Counted from the first letter of the stretch, positions 1 to 14,400 are shown. The stretch: 64,000 bases of DNA from Corella eumyota (GCA_963082875.1 OY720097.1:5154501-5218500); one strand, 5' to 3'. The notes: generated by a model not told the origin, from the sequence alone. Made by a program: numbers and translations.

Positions 1-2682
1 GCCACAGCAGAGAGATTGGCTCGGTTTGTTTCTTTTATTCCGTTTGTATCTGATAATGTTGCTTATGCTGGAATATGTGATTTATGGAGTACATGTGACC
101 AGGTAAAAAAATATGATTTTAAAATTTTTTTTTTCTTTTTTAAAGAAATTGCAAAAAAAACTTTGTATATATTTTATTATTAGCAATTTCATTATTGAAA
201 AATTTTTTTTATTTCTATTTAAAAGTTCAAACTTTGTCTATATTCATTTGAAATGTTTTTTTAACAGCAATTTGTTGTTTCATAATTTGTGCTATAAATG
301 TATTTAATGTTATTTTTTTATACTAATTTTTTTGTTTTTGTTTATAAAATTGCATTCAACTAACTGTCAAAATATTTTAAAACTTTTAGATTTTTAATTA
401 AAATTTAATCTTTTATTTTTTTTTAGTTTGTGCAAATGTTATGTGGTGATGAAGAAGAGCATGCAATTTTACTTCTTAACTATTTTCTTTATCTTGGCAA
501 GAAAGCTTATCTGGTGTTGGGTGATGCAGTGCCTGAAGGAAGTACAGCTTATGTGATGACAGTTGAAACTGCTACAAGAGTAAATTTCTTTGATAAGTGT
601 GGTTTATATTCTGTACTAAATTAATCTAAATAAAATTTTATTTTTATTTTGTTTTTTTTTTAACTTGGTTTTAAAAAAAGTAATTTGCTATTTAATAATC
701 TCTTATTTATTTACGTTTTTTTACTGTAAGTAAATAACTGATTTTTTTTAAATTGTTAATTTTTTTTTTTCAAAATCTACTGAAATGACAACAACACACT
801 ACTAGCCTGGTAGTGTGTTTTAACAGTCATGGCAATTAAGTTAAGCACCAAATTGTTTTATGTTTGAACTTTGCCAATGTCACACTGTTATTTCCTTCAA
901 CCCCACATTTACAAATATTTTAAACACCACTTAATAGTGAATACTTATTCAAAAATATTAAAATTATTTATCATAAAGAAAATAAAAAAAAAAAAACTTA
1001 AAATTTTTTTTTTACTTATTTAGGAATATTTGATTTGGAATGCTAGCACTGGTGAACATTACAGCCACCTTGATAACTTATCACCACTACAAAGTATTGG
1101 AACTTTAGTGAGTGAAAATAATATTTGGTTCAACATTCAACCACAAGAGTTGCCATCCAGAGTTAAAATGGAGGTAAAATTTTAAAAACTAAAATTTATT
1201 AAAATTTTTAATAGTTTTTTTTATACTATTGCATAGAACATTTATACAATTGAAATAACGATATCATTTTTTACATTTTAATTGTTTTACATATTTTTAC
1301 CACCGGCAGAGTGGTGTAGTGGTCACATCACTTGGTTTCCTTACATGAGGTCTTGGGTTTAAACTCCACTGATCTTATGCTGTAGCTCGCTTGAGTAAGA
1401 TGCATAAGTGTTATGAACTCCTGCTGAGCCAACATTTAAACAGCACCCTGAAAAGGGGACAATTATAAGCTGTAATACTCCAAACTGCAATATGCAACTT
1501 AAGACTGGGTCCAGATAACTGATGTTGCCCCTTATGTTTAGGTTGCAAAGTCGACCTACCCACATCGAGGATAAATAAATGCAAAAAAAAATTGTTGTTT
1601 TATTTAAATTCCTGTATTCTTTTTATGTTAACAACTTGCGGAACTTAAAAAATAAATTGTTTAAGAAGTTTTTTGTTTTTAGGTTGATCGACCAATTTAT
1701 TGGAAACCACTTTTCACGAGCAAGTTCCCCAAACCAGAATTACAAACTGTTCAACCTGAAACTTTACATTACGCTGTGACAGATCCTTATTACATTAGCA
1801 AACTAACAGACACAATTGAACAAACTTTAAAAGTAAATATAGGCATTTTTAAGTTCACTAAAAAATTTTGGCTAATTTGTATAAAAATATTTTAAAAATT
1901 TAAATTAAAAAAAAAAAATTTTTTTCAAATTTTTAAAAATTTTCGATCTTTAGGACAAAATATTTTCGTGGCGACCTCGTCATATAACAAGATGGGATCG
2001 TTTTTGTAATATTATTCTTCATGATATTTTAAAGGGTATGGAACCAACAAGAAACAGTCCAGGTAAAGCTTACGAACTTCACTCCTTTTTATTTTTATAT
2101 CATTCAAAATGTATACTAAACTTAAAATGCAAAAATTTTTTCGTATATTTTATTTTATTTTTTTATTTATTTTTTTTCCATGTTTCCTTAGGGGGGGTAG
2201 GTTTTTTGATATTTTTTTTCGGGTAGGGGTGTGTAATTTGAACGTGTTTGAGCTATCTGTAAACGCCGGAATTAAGAGCAAATAGTGTGGCATTGGCGCG
2301 GGTCGAAAACCCAAAACCTTTCGGCTCGAATCCGAAACCTTTTAGCTCGTAGTCCAACGCCGTGACCGGCTTGCCAGAGTACCGGACTTTTCCGTATATT
2401 TTAATTAATATTATTACATTATCATGTTGTATAGCGCCCTCACAACACGTAGAACAACTTCTAGACAGACTTGGCGACGTGAAGTTTACAGGTTTTCCAA
2501 TGGACTTACCGTTTACTGATATAGAGTCCATTGTTTCAACCGTCCGAAGTACTGAAGTGTACAAAATCCAAGACCCGAACGCCAGGTTTTCGTTGGCTGT
2601 ATACATCCATCCTTACCCGGCATCTGTGCTTGTAGTCTGGGTTTATGTTGCTGCTATTATTAACAAACGGGCTGATATTTAA
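1..2682 (+). CDS. CC2D2A: CC2D2A C-terminal part (ciliary transition zone protein), 5' end outside window
   Basis: CC2D2A is a transition-zone (MKS/B9 module) protein needed to build cilia. Six exons can be joined with matching phases: 1-102, 427-579, 1024-1173, 1683-1832, 1954-2062 and 2435-2682. They give 303 residues, ending in a TAA at 2680-2682. The exons encode the conserved C-terminal region seen in CC2D2A: a stretch with [20 protein letters not shown], then the [11 protein letters not shown] motif, then a tail with [29 protein letters not shown] and a short basic end. This part of the family resembles an inactive transglutaminase-like fold (family knowledge). All introns are GT-AG and short (about 120-510 bp). 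The stop lies about 335 bp before the giant repeat block. The identification rests on remembered similarity to vertebrate CC2D2A; the fit is close throughout. Confidence 0.9.
1302..1585 (+). mobile_element. tRNA-derived SINE in a CC2D2A intron
   Basis: Inside the intron 1174-1682. A pol III A box (TGGTGTAGTGG, 1312-1322) is followed about 34 bp later by a B-box-like GGTTTAAACTCC (1356-1367), the spacing of a tRNA promoter. A tRNA-unrelated body follows and ends in a short TAAATAAATGC tail and an A run near 1570-1587. This is the classic layout of a tRNA-derived SINE. The ends are approximate; no clear target-site duplication was found by eye. GC content is well above the surrounding intron. 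Confidence 0.7.
2225..2395 (-). mobile_element. Second tRNA-derived SINE-like fragment, opposite strand
   Basis: Inside the intron 2063-2434. On the minus strand, starting near 2380, a tRNA-like head reads TGGCAAGCCGGTCACGGCG (A box, Leu/Ser-tRNA-like). It is followed by GGATTCGAGCC (B box) and then a non-tRNA part. The segment is distinctly GC-richer than its surroundings. It is a different subfamily from the SINE at 1302-1585. Boundaries are approximate and the 3' tail is not clear. Confidence 0.55.
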
Positions 2683-3017
2683 TTACCGATTTTGAAATTT
2701 TTAACATTTTTAAGGAAACTTTTTTAGTAATTTTTAAATTTTTTTAAATTTTTTTTTTTAAGTAAAAACAATTTTTTTTTATTAAAAAAGACATTTTTTC
2801 TGATATTTATTTAAACCTTTTTTTTAATAATTATTAGTCGTAGTATTTTATTAATTTTGAAATATGCTTTGTTTTATAAATAACTACACAAAATACTTTT
2901 GTTGATTTTAAATATTTTTTGTTTTGCTTTTTTATTTGATGCGCGACTTTTTCCAAAGTTTATTTTTTATAGTTTTTTATTTAAATTAGTAAAATAAATT
3001 AAATTTGATATAACAAA
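2683..3017. other. CC2D2A 3' flank
   Basis: AT-rich, homopolymer-rich sequence between the CC2D2A stop and the left repeat arm. A candidate polyadenylation signal AATAAA lies at 2993-2998, only about 20 bp before the first arm repeat. No ORF or RNA gene was seen. Confidence 0.6.
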
Positions 3018-5450
3018 CATGTGCAATTGTCTGTGGGGTCCCCCTACAACAATTTAAGCTAATGTCTTTTGACTTTAATGTCTTTAGGGGACATGTCATA
3101 TTACATTTGTTAATATGATACGGTAAAAAGACGGTAATTCCTAACATTTATAAACTTATGTTTAAAAAATTTTAGATAACGAACTTATATCAACGGTGGC
3201 ACAATTTGACAAAAGTTAACAGATTCGACAATAATTTTTAAAGTTTCCTTGAAAGTTAAATTTTTAAAATTACTTTCTTCAAAATTATTACGGACCACAA
3301 ATAGTAAGATATTTATTTATAAGATGTAAGAGCAAATGTGCAATTATCTGTGGGGTCCCCCCACTCAACAATCTAAGCTAATGTCTTATGAAATTAGTTT
3401 GAAGGGGACGTGTCATATTACATTTGATAATATGACACGGTAATAATATTGAAAGTTTTTATAAAAGTAAAATTTTAAAACTTATTTTCTTTAAAATTAT
3501 TACGCACCACAAATAGTAAGATATTTATTTATAAGATGTAAGAGCATATGTGCATTGATCTGTGGGTCCCTCCCGCTTAACAACTTAAGCTAATGTCGTA
3601 TAAATTTAGCTTGAAAGAGACGTGCCGTATTACATTTGATAATATGATACGGTTATAAATTTTAAAGTTTCCTTAAAATTTAAATCTATAAATTTTTTTT
3701 TTAATTATTACGCACCACAAATAGTAAAATTTTTATTTGTAAGATGTAAGAGCAAATGTGCAATTATCTGTGGGGTGCCACCCCTAACAAGTTAAAGTAA
3801 TGTCTTATGACTTTAGCTTAATATGGACGTGTTATACTCCATTTAATATTGTGATATGGAAAAATGAGGTAATTCCAAAACATTTTTAGACTTAGATTTA
3901 AAAAAATTTATATAACGAACTGGTATCAACGGAAGAACAATTTAACAGAAGTTAACATGTTCGATAATAATTTTTAAAGTTTCATAAAAGTAAAATTTTT
4001 TAAATTATTTTCTTTAAAATTATTGCGCACCACAAATAGAAAGATATTTATTTATAACATGTAAGAACAAATGTGCAATTATCTGTGAATTCCCTGTGGC
4101 ATCCCGCACCCAACAATTCAAGTTAATGTCTTATGACTTTAGCTTGAAGGGGACGTGTCATATTACATTTGATAATATGATACGGTAATAATTTTTAAAA
4201 TTTTCTTAAAAGTTAAATTTTTAAAATTGTTCTTATAAAATTATTACGCTCCACAAATAGTAAGATATTTATTTATAAGATGTTAGAGCAAATTTTCAAT
4301 TATCTGTGGGGTAGCTTGAAGGGGACGTGTCATATTAAATTTGTTAATATGATACGGTAAAAAGACGGTAATTCCTAACATTTATAAACTTAGATTTAAA
4401 AAATTTTAGATAACGAACTTGTATCAACTGAGGCACAATTTGACAAAAGTTAACAGGTTCGACAATAATTTTTAAAGTTTTCTTGAAAGTTAAATTTTAA
4501 AAATTACTTTCTTTAAAATTATTACGCACCACAAATAGTAAGATATTTATTTATAAGATGTAAGAACAAGTGTGCATTTAACTGTGGGGTCGCCCTACTC
4601 AACAATTTAAGCTAATGTCTCGTAACTTTAGCTTAAAGGGGACGTGTCATATTACATTTGATAATATGATACGATAATAATTTTTTAAATTTCCTTAAAA
4701 GTTAAATTTTAAAAATTGTTTTTATAAAATTATTACGCACCACAAATAGTAAGATATTTATTTATAAGATGTAAGAGCAAATGTGCAATTATCTGTGGGG
4801 TCCCCCCGACTCAACAATTTAATCTAATGTCTTATGACTTTAGCTTAAAGGGGACGTGTCATATTACATTTGATAATATGATACCGTAATAATTTTTTAA
4901 ATTTCCTTAAAAGATGAATTTTTGAAATTATTTTTATAAAATTATTACGCACCACAAATAGTAAGATATTTATTTATAAGATATAAGAGCAAATGTGCAA
5001 TTACCTGTGGGGTTCATCCCACTGAACAATGTAAGCATATTTCTCATTAATTTATCTTGAATGGGCCGTGTCATATTAAATTTGATAATATGTTACGGTA
5101 ATGATATTTAAAGTTTTCATAAAAGTAAAATTTTAAAACTTATTTTTTTTAAATTATTACGCACCACAAATAGTAAGATATTTATTCATAAGATTTAAGA
5201 GCAAATGTACAATTATTTGTGGGTTCCCCACTAACAAAATAAGGTTATATCTTAGGACTTTAGCTTGAAGGGGACATGTCATATTACATTTGATAATTTG
5301 ATACGGTAATAATTTTTAAAATTTACTTCAAAGTTAAATTTTTTAAATTATTCTTTTAAAAGTTGTACGCACCACAAATAGTAAGATATTTATTTATAAG
5401 ATGTAAGAACAAGTGAGCAATTATCTGTGGGGTTCCCCCACTCAACAATA
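3018..5450 (+). repeat. Left arm: tandem array of ~210-bp repeats (about 11 copies)
   Basis: About 11 degenerate copies, each recognisable by CACAAATAGTAAGATATTTA, then GAGCAAATGTGCAATTATCT, a run such as GTGGGGTCCCC, and a short imperfect palindrome (TCATATTA...TAATATGA). Starts measured on the ACCACAAATAGTAAG marker are spaced about 205-225 bp. Some units are longer (about 275-315 bp) because they carry an extra block near TAACGAACTTGTATCAAC. Copies are diverged by substitutions and small indels. The array abuts the satellite at 5450/5451. The same family forms the right arm in opposite orientation. Confidence 0.9.
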
Positions 5451-8400
5451 ATATTTTTCGAAAATATTAATATTCATAAAAGTTATGATACTTTTATTAA
5501 AAATTTATGAAATCTCAAAACCTAAAATTTTGTATTTTATTAGACGCGCATTGGCCTAACTAACATTCAAGATAAAACATTTCGCAAAAATTCTCAGTAA
5601 AACAAAAGTTTACGGTAATTTTAATTTTGGGTTTAATTAGGTCACGTGATATTTTTGGCCAATGATATTGCATACAAATTTAAAAAAAAAAAAATAAAGA
5701 ATTTTAAATCGAAAAATAATTGTTGTGTTAGAACTGCACAGGTCCAATTACCGTGTTTACAAAATATTTTTCGAAAATATTAATATTCATAAAAGTTATG
5801 AAACTTTTATTAAAAATTTATGAAATCTCAAAATCTGAAATTTTATATTTAATTAGGCGCGCATTAGCCTAACTACCATTCAAGATAAAACATTTTGCAA
5901 AAATTTTGAGTAGAACAAAAGTTTGAGATAATTTTTATTTTGGGTTTAATTAGGTCACGTGATATCTTTGGCCAATAAGATTGCATACAAATTTTTTAAA
6001 AAAAAATTAAAAATTTTAAATCGAAAAATAATTGTTGTGTTAGAACCGCACAGGTCCAATTACCGTGTTTACAAAATATTTTTCAAAAATATTAATATTC
6101 ATAAAAGTTATGAATCTTTTATTAAAAGTTTATGAAATCTTAAAACCTAAAATTTTGTATTTTATTTGATGCGCATTGGCCTATCTAACATTCAAGATAA
6201 AACATTTCGCAAAAATTTTCAAGAAAAAAAAACATAGAGGTAATTTTTATTTTGGTTTTCATTAGGTCACGTGATATTTTTGGCCAATGATATTGCATAC
6301 AAATTTTTTGAAAAAAAATAAAAAAATTTAAATCGAAAAATAATTGCTGTGTTAGAATCGCACAGGTCCGATTACCGTGTTTACATAATATTTTTCTAAA
6401 ATATTAATATTCATAAAAGTTATGATACTTTTATTAAAAATTTATGAAATCTCAAAACCTAAAATTTTGTATTTTATTAGACGCGCATTGGCCTAACTAA
6501 CATTCAAGATAAAACATTTCGCAAAAATTCTCAGTAAAATAAAAGTTTGAGGTAATTTTAATTTTGGGTTTAATTAGGTCACGTGATATTTTTGGCCAAT
6601 GATATTGCATACAAATTTAAAAAAAAAAATAAAGAATTTTAAATCGAAAAATAATTGTTGTGTTAGAACTGCACAGGTCCAATTACCGTGTTTACAAAAT
6701 ATTTTTCGAAAATATTAATATTCATAAAAGTTATGAAACTTTTATTAAAAATTTATGAAATCTCAAAATCTGAAATTTTATATTTAATTAGGCGCGCATT
6801 AGCCTAACTACCATTCAAGATAAAACATTTTGCAAAAATTTTGAGTAGAACAAAAGTTTGAGATAATTTTTATTTTGAGTTTAATTAGGTCACGTGATAT
6901 CTTTGGCCAATAAGATTGCATACAAATTTTTTAAAAAAAAATTAAAAATTTTAAATCGAAAAATAATTGTTGTGTTAGAACCACACAGGTCCAATTACCG
7001 TGTTTACAAAATATTTTTCAAAAATATTAATATTCATAAAAGTTATGAATCTTTTATTAAAAATTTATGAAATCTTAAAACCTAAAACTTTGTATTTTAT
7101 TTGATGCGCATTGGCCTATCTAACATTCAAGATAAAACATTTCGCAAAAATTTTCAAGAAAAAAAAACATAGAGGTAATTTTTATTTTGGTTTTCATTAG
7201 GTCACGTGATATTTTTGGCCAATGATATTGCATACAAATTTTTTGAAAAAAAATAAAAAAATTTAAATCGAAAAATAATTGCTGTGTTAGAATCGCACAG
7301 GTCCGATTACCGTGTTTACATAATATTTTTCTAAAATATTAATATTCATAAAAGTTATGATATTTTTATTAAAAATTTATGAAATCTCAAAACCTAAAAT
7401 TTTGTATTTTATTAGACGCGCATTGGCCTAACTAACATTCAAGATAAAACATTTCGCAAAAATTCTCAGTAAAATAAAAGTTTGAGGTAATTTTAATTTT
7501 GGGTTTAATTAGGTCACGTGATATTTTTGGCCAATGATATTGCATACAAATTTAAAAAAAAAAAATAAAGAATTTTAAATCGAAAAATAATTGTTGTGTT
7601 AGAACTGCACAGGTCCAATTACCGTGTTTACAAAATATTTTTCGAAAATATTAATATTCATAAAAGTTATGAAACTTTTATTAAAAATTTATGAAATCTC
7701 AAAATCTGAAATTTTATATTTAATTAGGCGCGCATTAGCCTAACTACCATTCAAGATAAAACATTTTGCAAAAATTTTGAGTAGAACAAAAGTTTGAGAT
7801 AATTTTTATTTTGGGTTTAATTAGGTCACGTGATATTTTTGGCCAATAAGATTGCATACAAATTTTTTAAAAAAAAATTAAAAATTTTAAATCGAAAAAT
7901 AATTGTTGTGTTAGAACCGCACAGGTCCAATTACCGTGTTTACAAAATATTTTTCAAAAATATTAATATTCATAAAAGTTATGAATCTTTTATTAAAAAT
8001 TTATGAAATCTTAAAACCTAAAACTTTGTATTTTATTTGATGCGCATTGGCCTATCTAACATTCAAGATAAAACATTTCGCAAAAATTTTCAAGAAAAAA
8101 AAACATAGAGGTAATTTTTATTTTGGTTTTCATTAGGTCACGTGATATTTTTGGCCAATGATATTGCATACAAATTTTTTGAAAAAAAATAAAAAAATTT
8201 AAATCGAAAAATAATTGCTGTGTTAGAATCGCACAGGTCCGATTACCGTGTTTACATAATATTTTTCGAAAATATTAATATTCATAAAAGTTATGATACT
8301 TTTATTAAAAATTTATGAAATCTCAAAACCTAAAATTTTGTATTTTATTAGACGCGCATTGGCCTAACTAACATTCAAGATAAAACATTTCGCAAAAATT

Positions 8401-11400
8401 CTCAGTAAAATAAAAGTTTGAGGTAATCTTAATTTTGGGTTTAATTAGGTCACGTGATATTTTTGGCCAATGATATTGCATACAAATTTAAAAAAAAAAT
8501 AAAGAATTTTAAATCGAAAAATAATTGTTGTGTTAGAACTGCACAGGTCCAATTACCGTGTTTACAAAATATTTTTCGAAAATATTAATATTCATAAAAG
8601 TTATGAAACTTTTATTAAAAATTTATGAAATCTCAAAATCTGAAATTTTATATTTAATTAGGCGCGCATTAGCCTAACTACCATTCAAGATAAAACATTT
8701 TGCAAAAATTTTGAGTAGAACAAAAGTTTGAGATAATTTTTATTTTGGGTTTAATTAGGTCACGTGATAATTTTGGCCAATAAGATTGCATACAAATTTT
8801 TTAAAAAAAAATTAAAAATTTTAAATTGAAAAATAATTGTTGTGTTAGAACCGCACAGGTCCAATTACCGTGTTTACAAAATATTTTTCAAAAATATTAA
8901 TATTCATAAAAGTTATGAAACTTTTATTAAAAATTTATGAAATCTTAAAACCTAAAATTTTGTATTTTATTTGATGCGCATTGGCCTATCTAACATTCAA
9001 GATAAAACATTTCGCAAAAATTTTCAAGAAAAAAAAACATAGAGGTAATTTTTATTTTGGTTTTCATTAGGTCACGTGATATTTTTGGCCAATGATATTG
9101 CATACAAATTTTTTGAAAAAAAATAAAAAATTTAAATCGAAAAATAATTGTTGTGTTAGAACCGCACAGGTCCGATTACCGTGTTTACATAATATTTTTC
9201 TAAAATATTAATATTCATAAAAGTTATGATACTTTTATTAAAAATTTATGAAATCTCAAAACCTAAAATTTTGTATTTTATTAGACGCGCATTGGCCTAA
9301 CTAACATTCAAGATAAAACATTTCGCAAAAATTCTCAGTAAAATAAAAGTTTGAGGTAATTTTAATTTTGGGTTTAATTAGGTCACGTGATATTTTTGGC
9401 CAATGATATTGCATACAAATTTAAAAAAAAAAAATAAAGAATTTTAAATCGAAAAATAATTGTTGTGTTAGAACTGCACAGGTCCAATTACCGTGTTTAC
9501 AAAATATTTTTCGAAAATATTAATATTCATAAAAGTTATGAAACTTTTATTAAAAATTTATGAAATCTCAAAATCTGAAATTTTATATTTAATTAGGCGC
9601 GCATTAGCCTAACTACCATTCAAGATAAAACATTTTGCAAAAATTTTGAGTAGAACAAAAGTTTGAGATAATTTTTATTTTGGGTTTAATTAGGTCACGT
9701 GATATCTTTGGCCAATAAGATTGCATACAAATTTTTTAAAAAAAAATTAAAAATTTTAAATCGAAAAATAATTGTTGTGTTAGAACCGCACAGGTCCAAT
9801 TACCGTGTTTACAAAATATTTTTCAAAAATATTAATATTCATAAAAGTTATGAATCTTTTATTAAAAGTTTATGAAATCTTAAAACCTAAAATTTTGTAT
9901 TTTATTTGATGCGCATTGGCCTATCTAACATTCAAGATAAAACATTTCGCAAAAATTTTCAAGAAAAAAAAACATAGAGGTAATTTTTATTTTGGTTTTC
10001 ATTAGGTCACGTGATATTTTTGGCCAATGATATTGCATACAAATTTTTTGAAAAAAAATAAAAAAATTTAAATCGAAAAATAATTGCTGTGTTAGAATCG
10101 CACAGGTCCGATTACCGTGTTTACATAATATTTTTCTAAAATATTAATATTCATAAAAGTTATGATACTTTTATTAAAAATTTATGAAATCTCAAAACCT
10201 AAAATTTTGTATTTTATTAGACGCGCATTGGCCTAACTAACATTCAAGATAAAACATTTCGCAAAAATTCTCAGTAAAATAAAAGTTTGAGGTAATTTTA
10301 ATTTTGGGTTTAATTAGGTCACGTGATATTTTTGGCCAATGATATTGCATACAAATTTAAAAAAAAAAATAAAGAATTTTAAATCGAAAAATAATTGTTG
10401 TGTTAGAACTGCACAGGTCCAATTACCGTGTTTACAAAATATTTTTCGAAAATATTAATATTCATAAAAGTTATGAAACTTTTATTAAAAATTTATGAAA
10501 TCTCAAAATCTGAAATTTTATATTTAATTAGGCGCGCATTAGCCTAACTACCATTCAAGATAAAACATTTTGCAAAAATTTTGAGTAGAACAAAAGTTTG
10601 AGATAATTTTTATTTTGGGTTTAATTAGGTCACGTGATAATTTTGGCCAATAAGATTGCATACAAATTTTTTAAAAAAAAATTAAAAATTTTAAATTGAA
10701 AAATAATTGTTGTGTTAGAACCGCACAGGTCCAATTACCGTGTTTACAAAATATTTTTCAAAAATATTAATATTCATAAAAGTTATGAAACTTTTATTAA
10801 AAATTTATGAAATCTTAAAACCTAAAATTTTGTATTTTATTTGATGCGCATTGGCCTATCTAACATTCAAGATAAAACATTTCGCAAAAATTTTCAAGAA
10901 AAAAAAACATAGAGGTAATTTTTATTTTGGTTTTCATTAGGTCACGTGATATTTTTGGCCAATGATATTGCATACAAATTTTTTGAAAAAAAATAAAAAA
11001 TTTAAATCGAAAAATAATTGTTGTGTTAGAACCGCACAGGTCCGATTACCGTGTTTACATAATATTTTTCTAAAATATTAATATTCATAAAAGTTATGAT
11101 ACTTTTATTAAAAATTTATGAAATCTCAAAACCTAAAATTTTGTATTTTATTAGACGCGCATTGGCCTAACTAACATTCAAGATAAAACATTTCGCAAAA
11201 ATTCTCAGTAAAATAAAAGTTTGAGGTAATTTTAATTTTGGGTTTAATTAGGTCACGTGATATTTTTGGCCAATGATATTGCATACAAATTTAAAAAAAA
11301 AAAATAAAGAATTTTAAATCGAAAAATAATTGTTGTGTTAGAACTGCACAGGTCCAATTACCGTGTTTACAAAATATTTTTCGAAAATATTAATATTCAT

Positions 11401-14400
11401 AAAAGTTATGAAACTTTTATTAAAAATTTATGAAATCTCAAAATCTGAAATTTTATATTTAATTAGGCGCGCATTAGCCTAACTACCATTCAAGATAAAA
11501 CATTTTGCAAAAATTTTGAGTAGAACAAAAGTTTGAGATAATTTTTATTTTGGGTTTAATTAGGTCACGTGATATCTTTGGCCAATAAGATTGCATACAA
11601 ATTTTTTAAAAAAAAATTAAAAATTTTAAATCGAAAAATAATTGTTGTGTTAGAACCGCACAGGTCCAATTACCGTGTTTACAAAATATTTTTCAAAAAT
11701 ATTAATATTCATAAAAGTTATGAATCTTTTATTAAAAGTTTATGAAATCTTAAAACCTAAAATTTTGTATTTTATTTGATGCGCATTGGCCTATCTAACA
11801 TTCAAGATAAAACATTTCGCAAAAATTTTCAAGAAAAAAAAACATAGAGGTAATTTTTATTTTGGTTTTCATTAGGTCACGTGATATTTTTGGCCAATGA
11901 TATTGCATACAAATTTTTTGAAAAAAAATAAAATAATTTAAATCGAAAAATAATTGCTGTGTTAGAATCGCACAGGTCCGATTACCGTGTTTACATAATA
12001 TTTTTCTAAAATATTAATATTCATAAAAGTTATGATACTTTTATTAAAAATTTATGAAATCTCAAAACCTAAAATTTTGTATTTTATTAGACGCGCATTG
12101 GCCTAACTAACATTCAAGATAAAACATTTCGCAAAAATTCTCAGTAAAATAAAAGTTTGAGGTAATTTTAATTTTGGGTTTAATTAGGTCACGTGATATT
12201 TTTGGCCAATGATATTGCATACAAATTTAAAAAAAAAAATAAAGAATTTTAAATCGAAAAATAATTGTTGTGTTAGAACTGCACAGGTCCAATTACCGTG
12301 TTTACAAAATATTTTTCGAAAATATTAATATTCATAAAAGTTATGAAACTTTTATTAAAAATTTATGAAATCTCAAAATCTGAAATTTTATATTTAATTA
12401 GGCGCGCATTAGCCTAACTACCATTCAAGATAAAACATTTTGCAAAAATTTTGAGTAGAACAAAAGTTTGAGATAATTTTTATTTTGGGTTTAATTAGGT
12501 CACGTGATATCTTTGGCCAATAAGATTGCATACAAATTTTTTAAAAAAAAATTAAAAATTTTAAATCGAAAAATAATTGTTGTGTTAGAACCGCACAGGT
12601 CCAATTACCGTGTTTACAAAATATTTTTCAAAAATATTAATATTCATAAAAGTTATGAATCTTTTATTAAAAATTTATGAAATCTTAAAACCTAAAACTT
12701 TGTATTTTATTTGATGCGCATTGGCCTATCTAACATTCAAGATAAAACATTTCGCAAAAATTTTCAAGAAAAAAAAACATAGAGGTAATTTTTATTTTGG
12801 TTTTCATTAGGTCACGTGATATTTTTGGCCAATGATATTGCATACAAATTTTTTGAAAAAAAATAAAAAAATTTAAATCGAAAAATAATTGCTGTGTTAG
12901 AATCGCACAGGTCCGATTACCGTGTTTACATAATATTTTTCTAAAATATTAATATTCATAAAAGTTATGATACTTTTATTAAAAATTTATGAAATCTCAA
13001 AACCTAAAATTTTGTATTTTATTAGACGCGCATTGGCCTAACTAACATTCAAGATAAAACATTTCGCAAAAATTCTCAGTAAAATAAAAGTTTGAGGTAA
13101 TTTTAATTTTGGGTTTAATTAGGTCACGTGATATTTTTGGCCACTGATATTGCATACAAATTTAAAAAAAAAAAATAAAGAATTTTAAATCGAAAAATAA
13201 TTGTTGTGTTAGAACTGCACAGGTCCAATTACCGTGTTTACAAAATATTTTTCGAAAATATTAATATTCATAAAAGTTATGAAACTTTTATTAAAAATTT
13301 ATGAAATCTCAAAATCTGAAATTTTATATTTAATTAGGCGCGCATTAGCCTAACTACCATTCAAGATAAAACATTTTGCAAAAATTTTGAGTAGAACAAA
13401 AGTTTGAGATAATTTTTATTTTGGGTTTAATTAGGTCACGTGATATCTTTGGCCAATAAGATTGCATACAAATTTTTTAAAAAAAAATTAAAAATTTTAA
13501 ATCGAAAAATAATTGTTGTGTTAGAACCGCACAGGTCCAATTACCGTGTTTACAAAATATTTTTCAAAAATATTAATATTCATAAAAGTTATGAATCTTT
13601 TATTAAAAATTTATGAAATCTTAAAACCTAAAACTTTGTATTTTATTTGATGCGCATTGGCCTATCTAACATTCAAGATAAAACATTTCGCAAAAATTTT
13701 CAAGAAAAAAAAACATAGAGGTAATTTTTATTTTGGTTTTCATTAGGTCACGTGATATTTTTGGCCAATGATATTGCATACAAATTTTTTGAAAAAAAAT
13801 AAAAAAATTTAAATCGAAAAATAATTGCTGTGTTAGAATCGCACAGGTCCGATTACCGTGTTTACATAATATTTTTCGAAAATATTAATATTCATAAAAG
13901 TTATGATACTTTTATTAAAAATTTATGAAATCTCAAAACCTAAAATTTTGTATTTTATTAGACGCGCATTGGCCTAACTAACATTCAAGATAAAACATTT
14001 CGCAAAAATTCTCAGTAAAATAAAAGTTTGAGGTAATTTTAATTTTGGGTTTACTTAGGTCACGTGATATTTTTGGCCAATGATATTGCATACAAATTTA
14101 AAAAAAAAATAAAGAATTTTAAATCGAAAAATAATTGTTGTGTTAGAACTGCACAGGTCCAATTACCGTGTTTACAAAATATTTTTCGAAAATATTAATA
14201 TTCATAAAAGTTATGAAACTTTTATTAAAAATTTATGAAATCTCAAAATCTGAAATTTTATATTTAATTAGGCGCGCATTAGCCTAACTACCATTCAAGA
14301 TAAAACATTTTGCAAAAATTTTGAGTAGAACAAAAGTTTGAGATAATTTTTATTTTGGGTTTAATTAGGTCACGTGATAATTTTGGCCAATAAGATTGCA

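Noticed and set aside
113-307. 64-codon Phe/Lys-rich ORF in the first CC2D2A intron
   Set aside because: It comes from T/A homopolymer sequence between two good splice sites, with no conserved features.
1302-1400. Functional tRNA gene
   Set aside because: The A and B boxes are present, but the sequence does not fold into a full cloverleaf by eye and continues into a SINE body and tail.
2253-2606. 117-codon minus-strand ORF overlapping the last CC2D2A exon
   Set aside because: It is the antisense of a well-supported exon plus SINE-derived intron sequence; no protein-like features.
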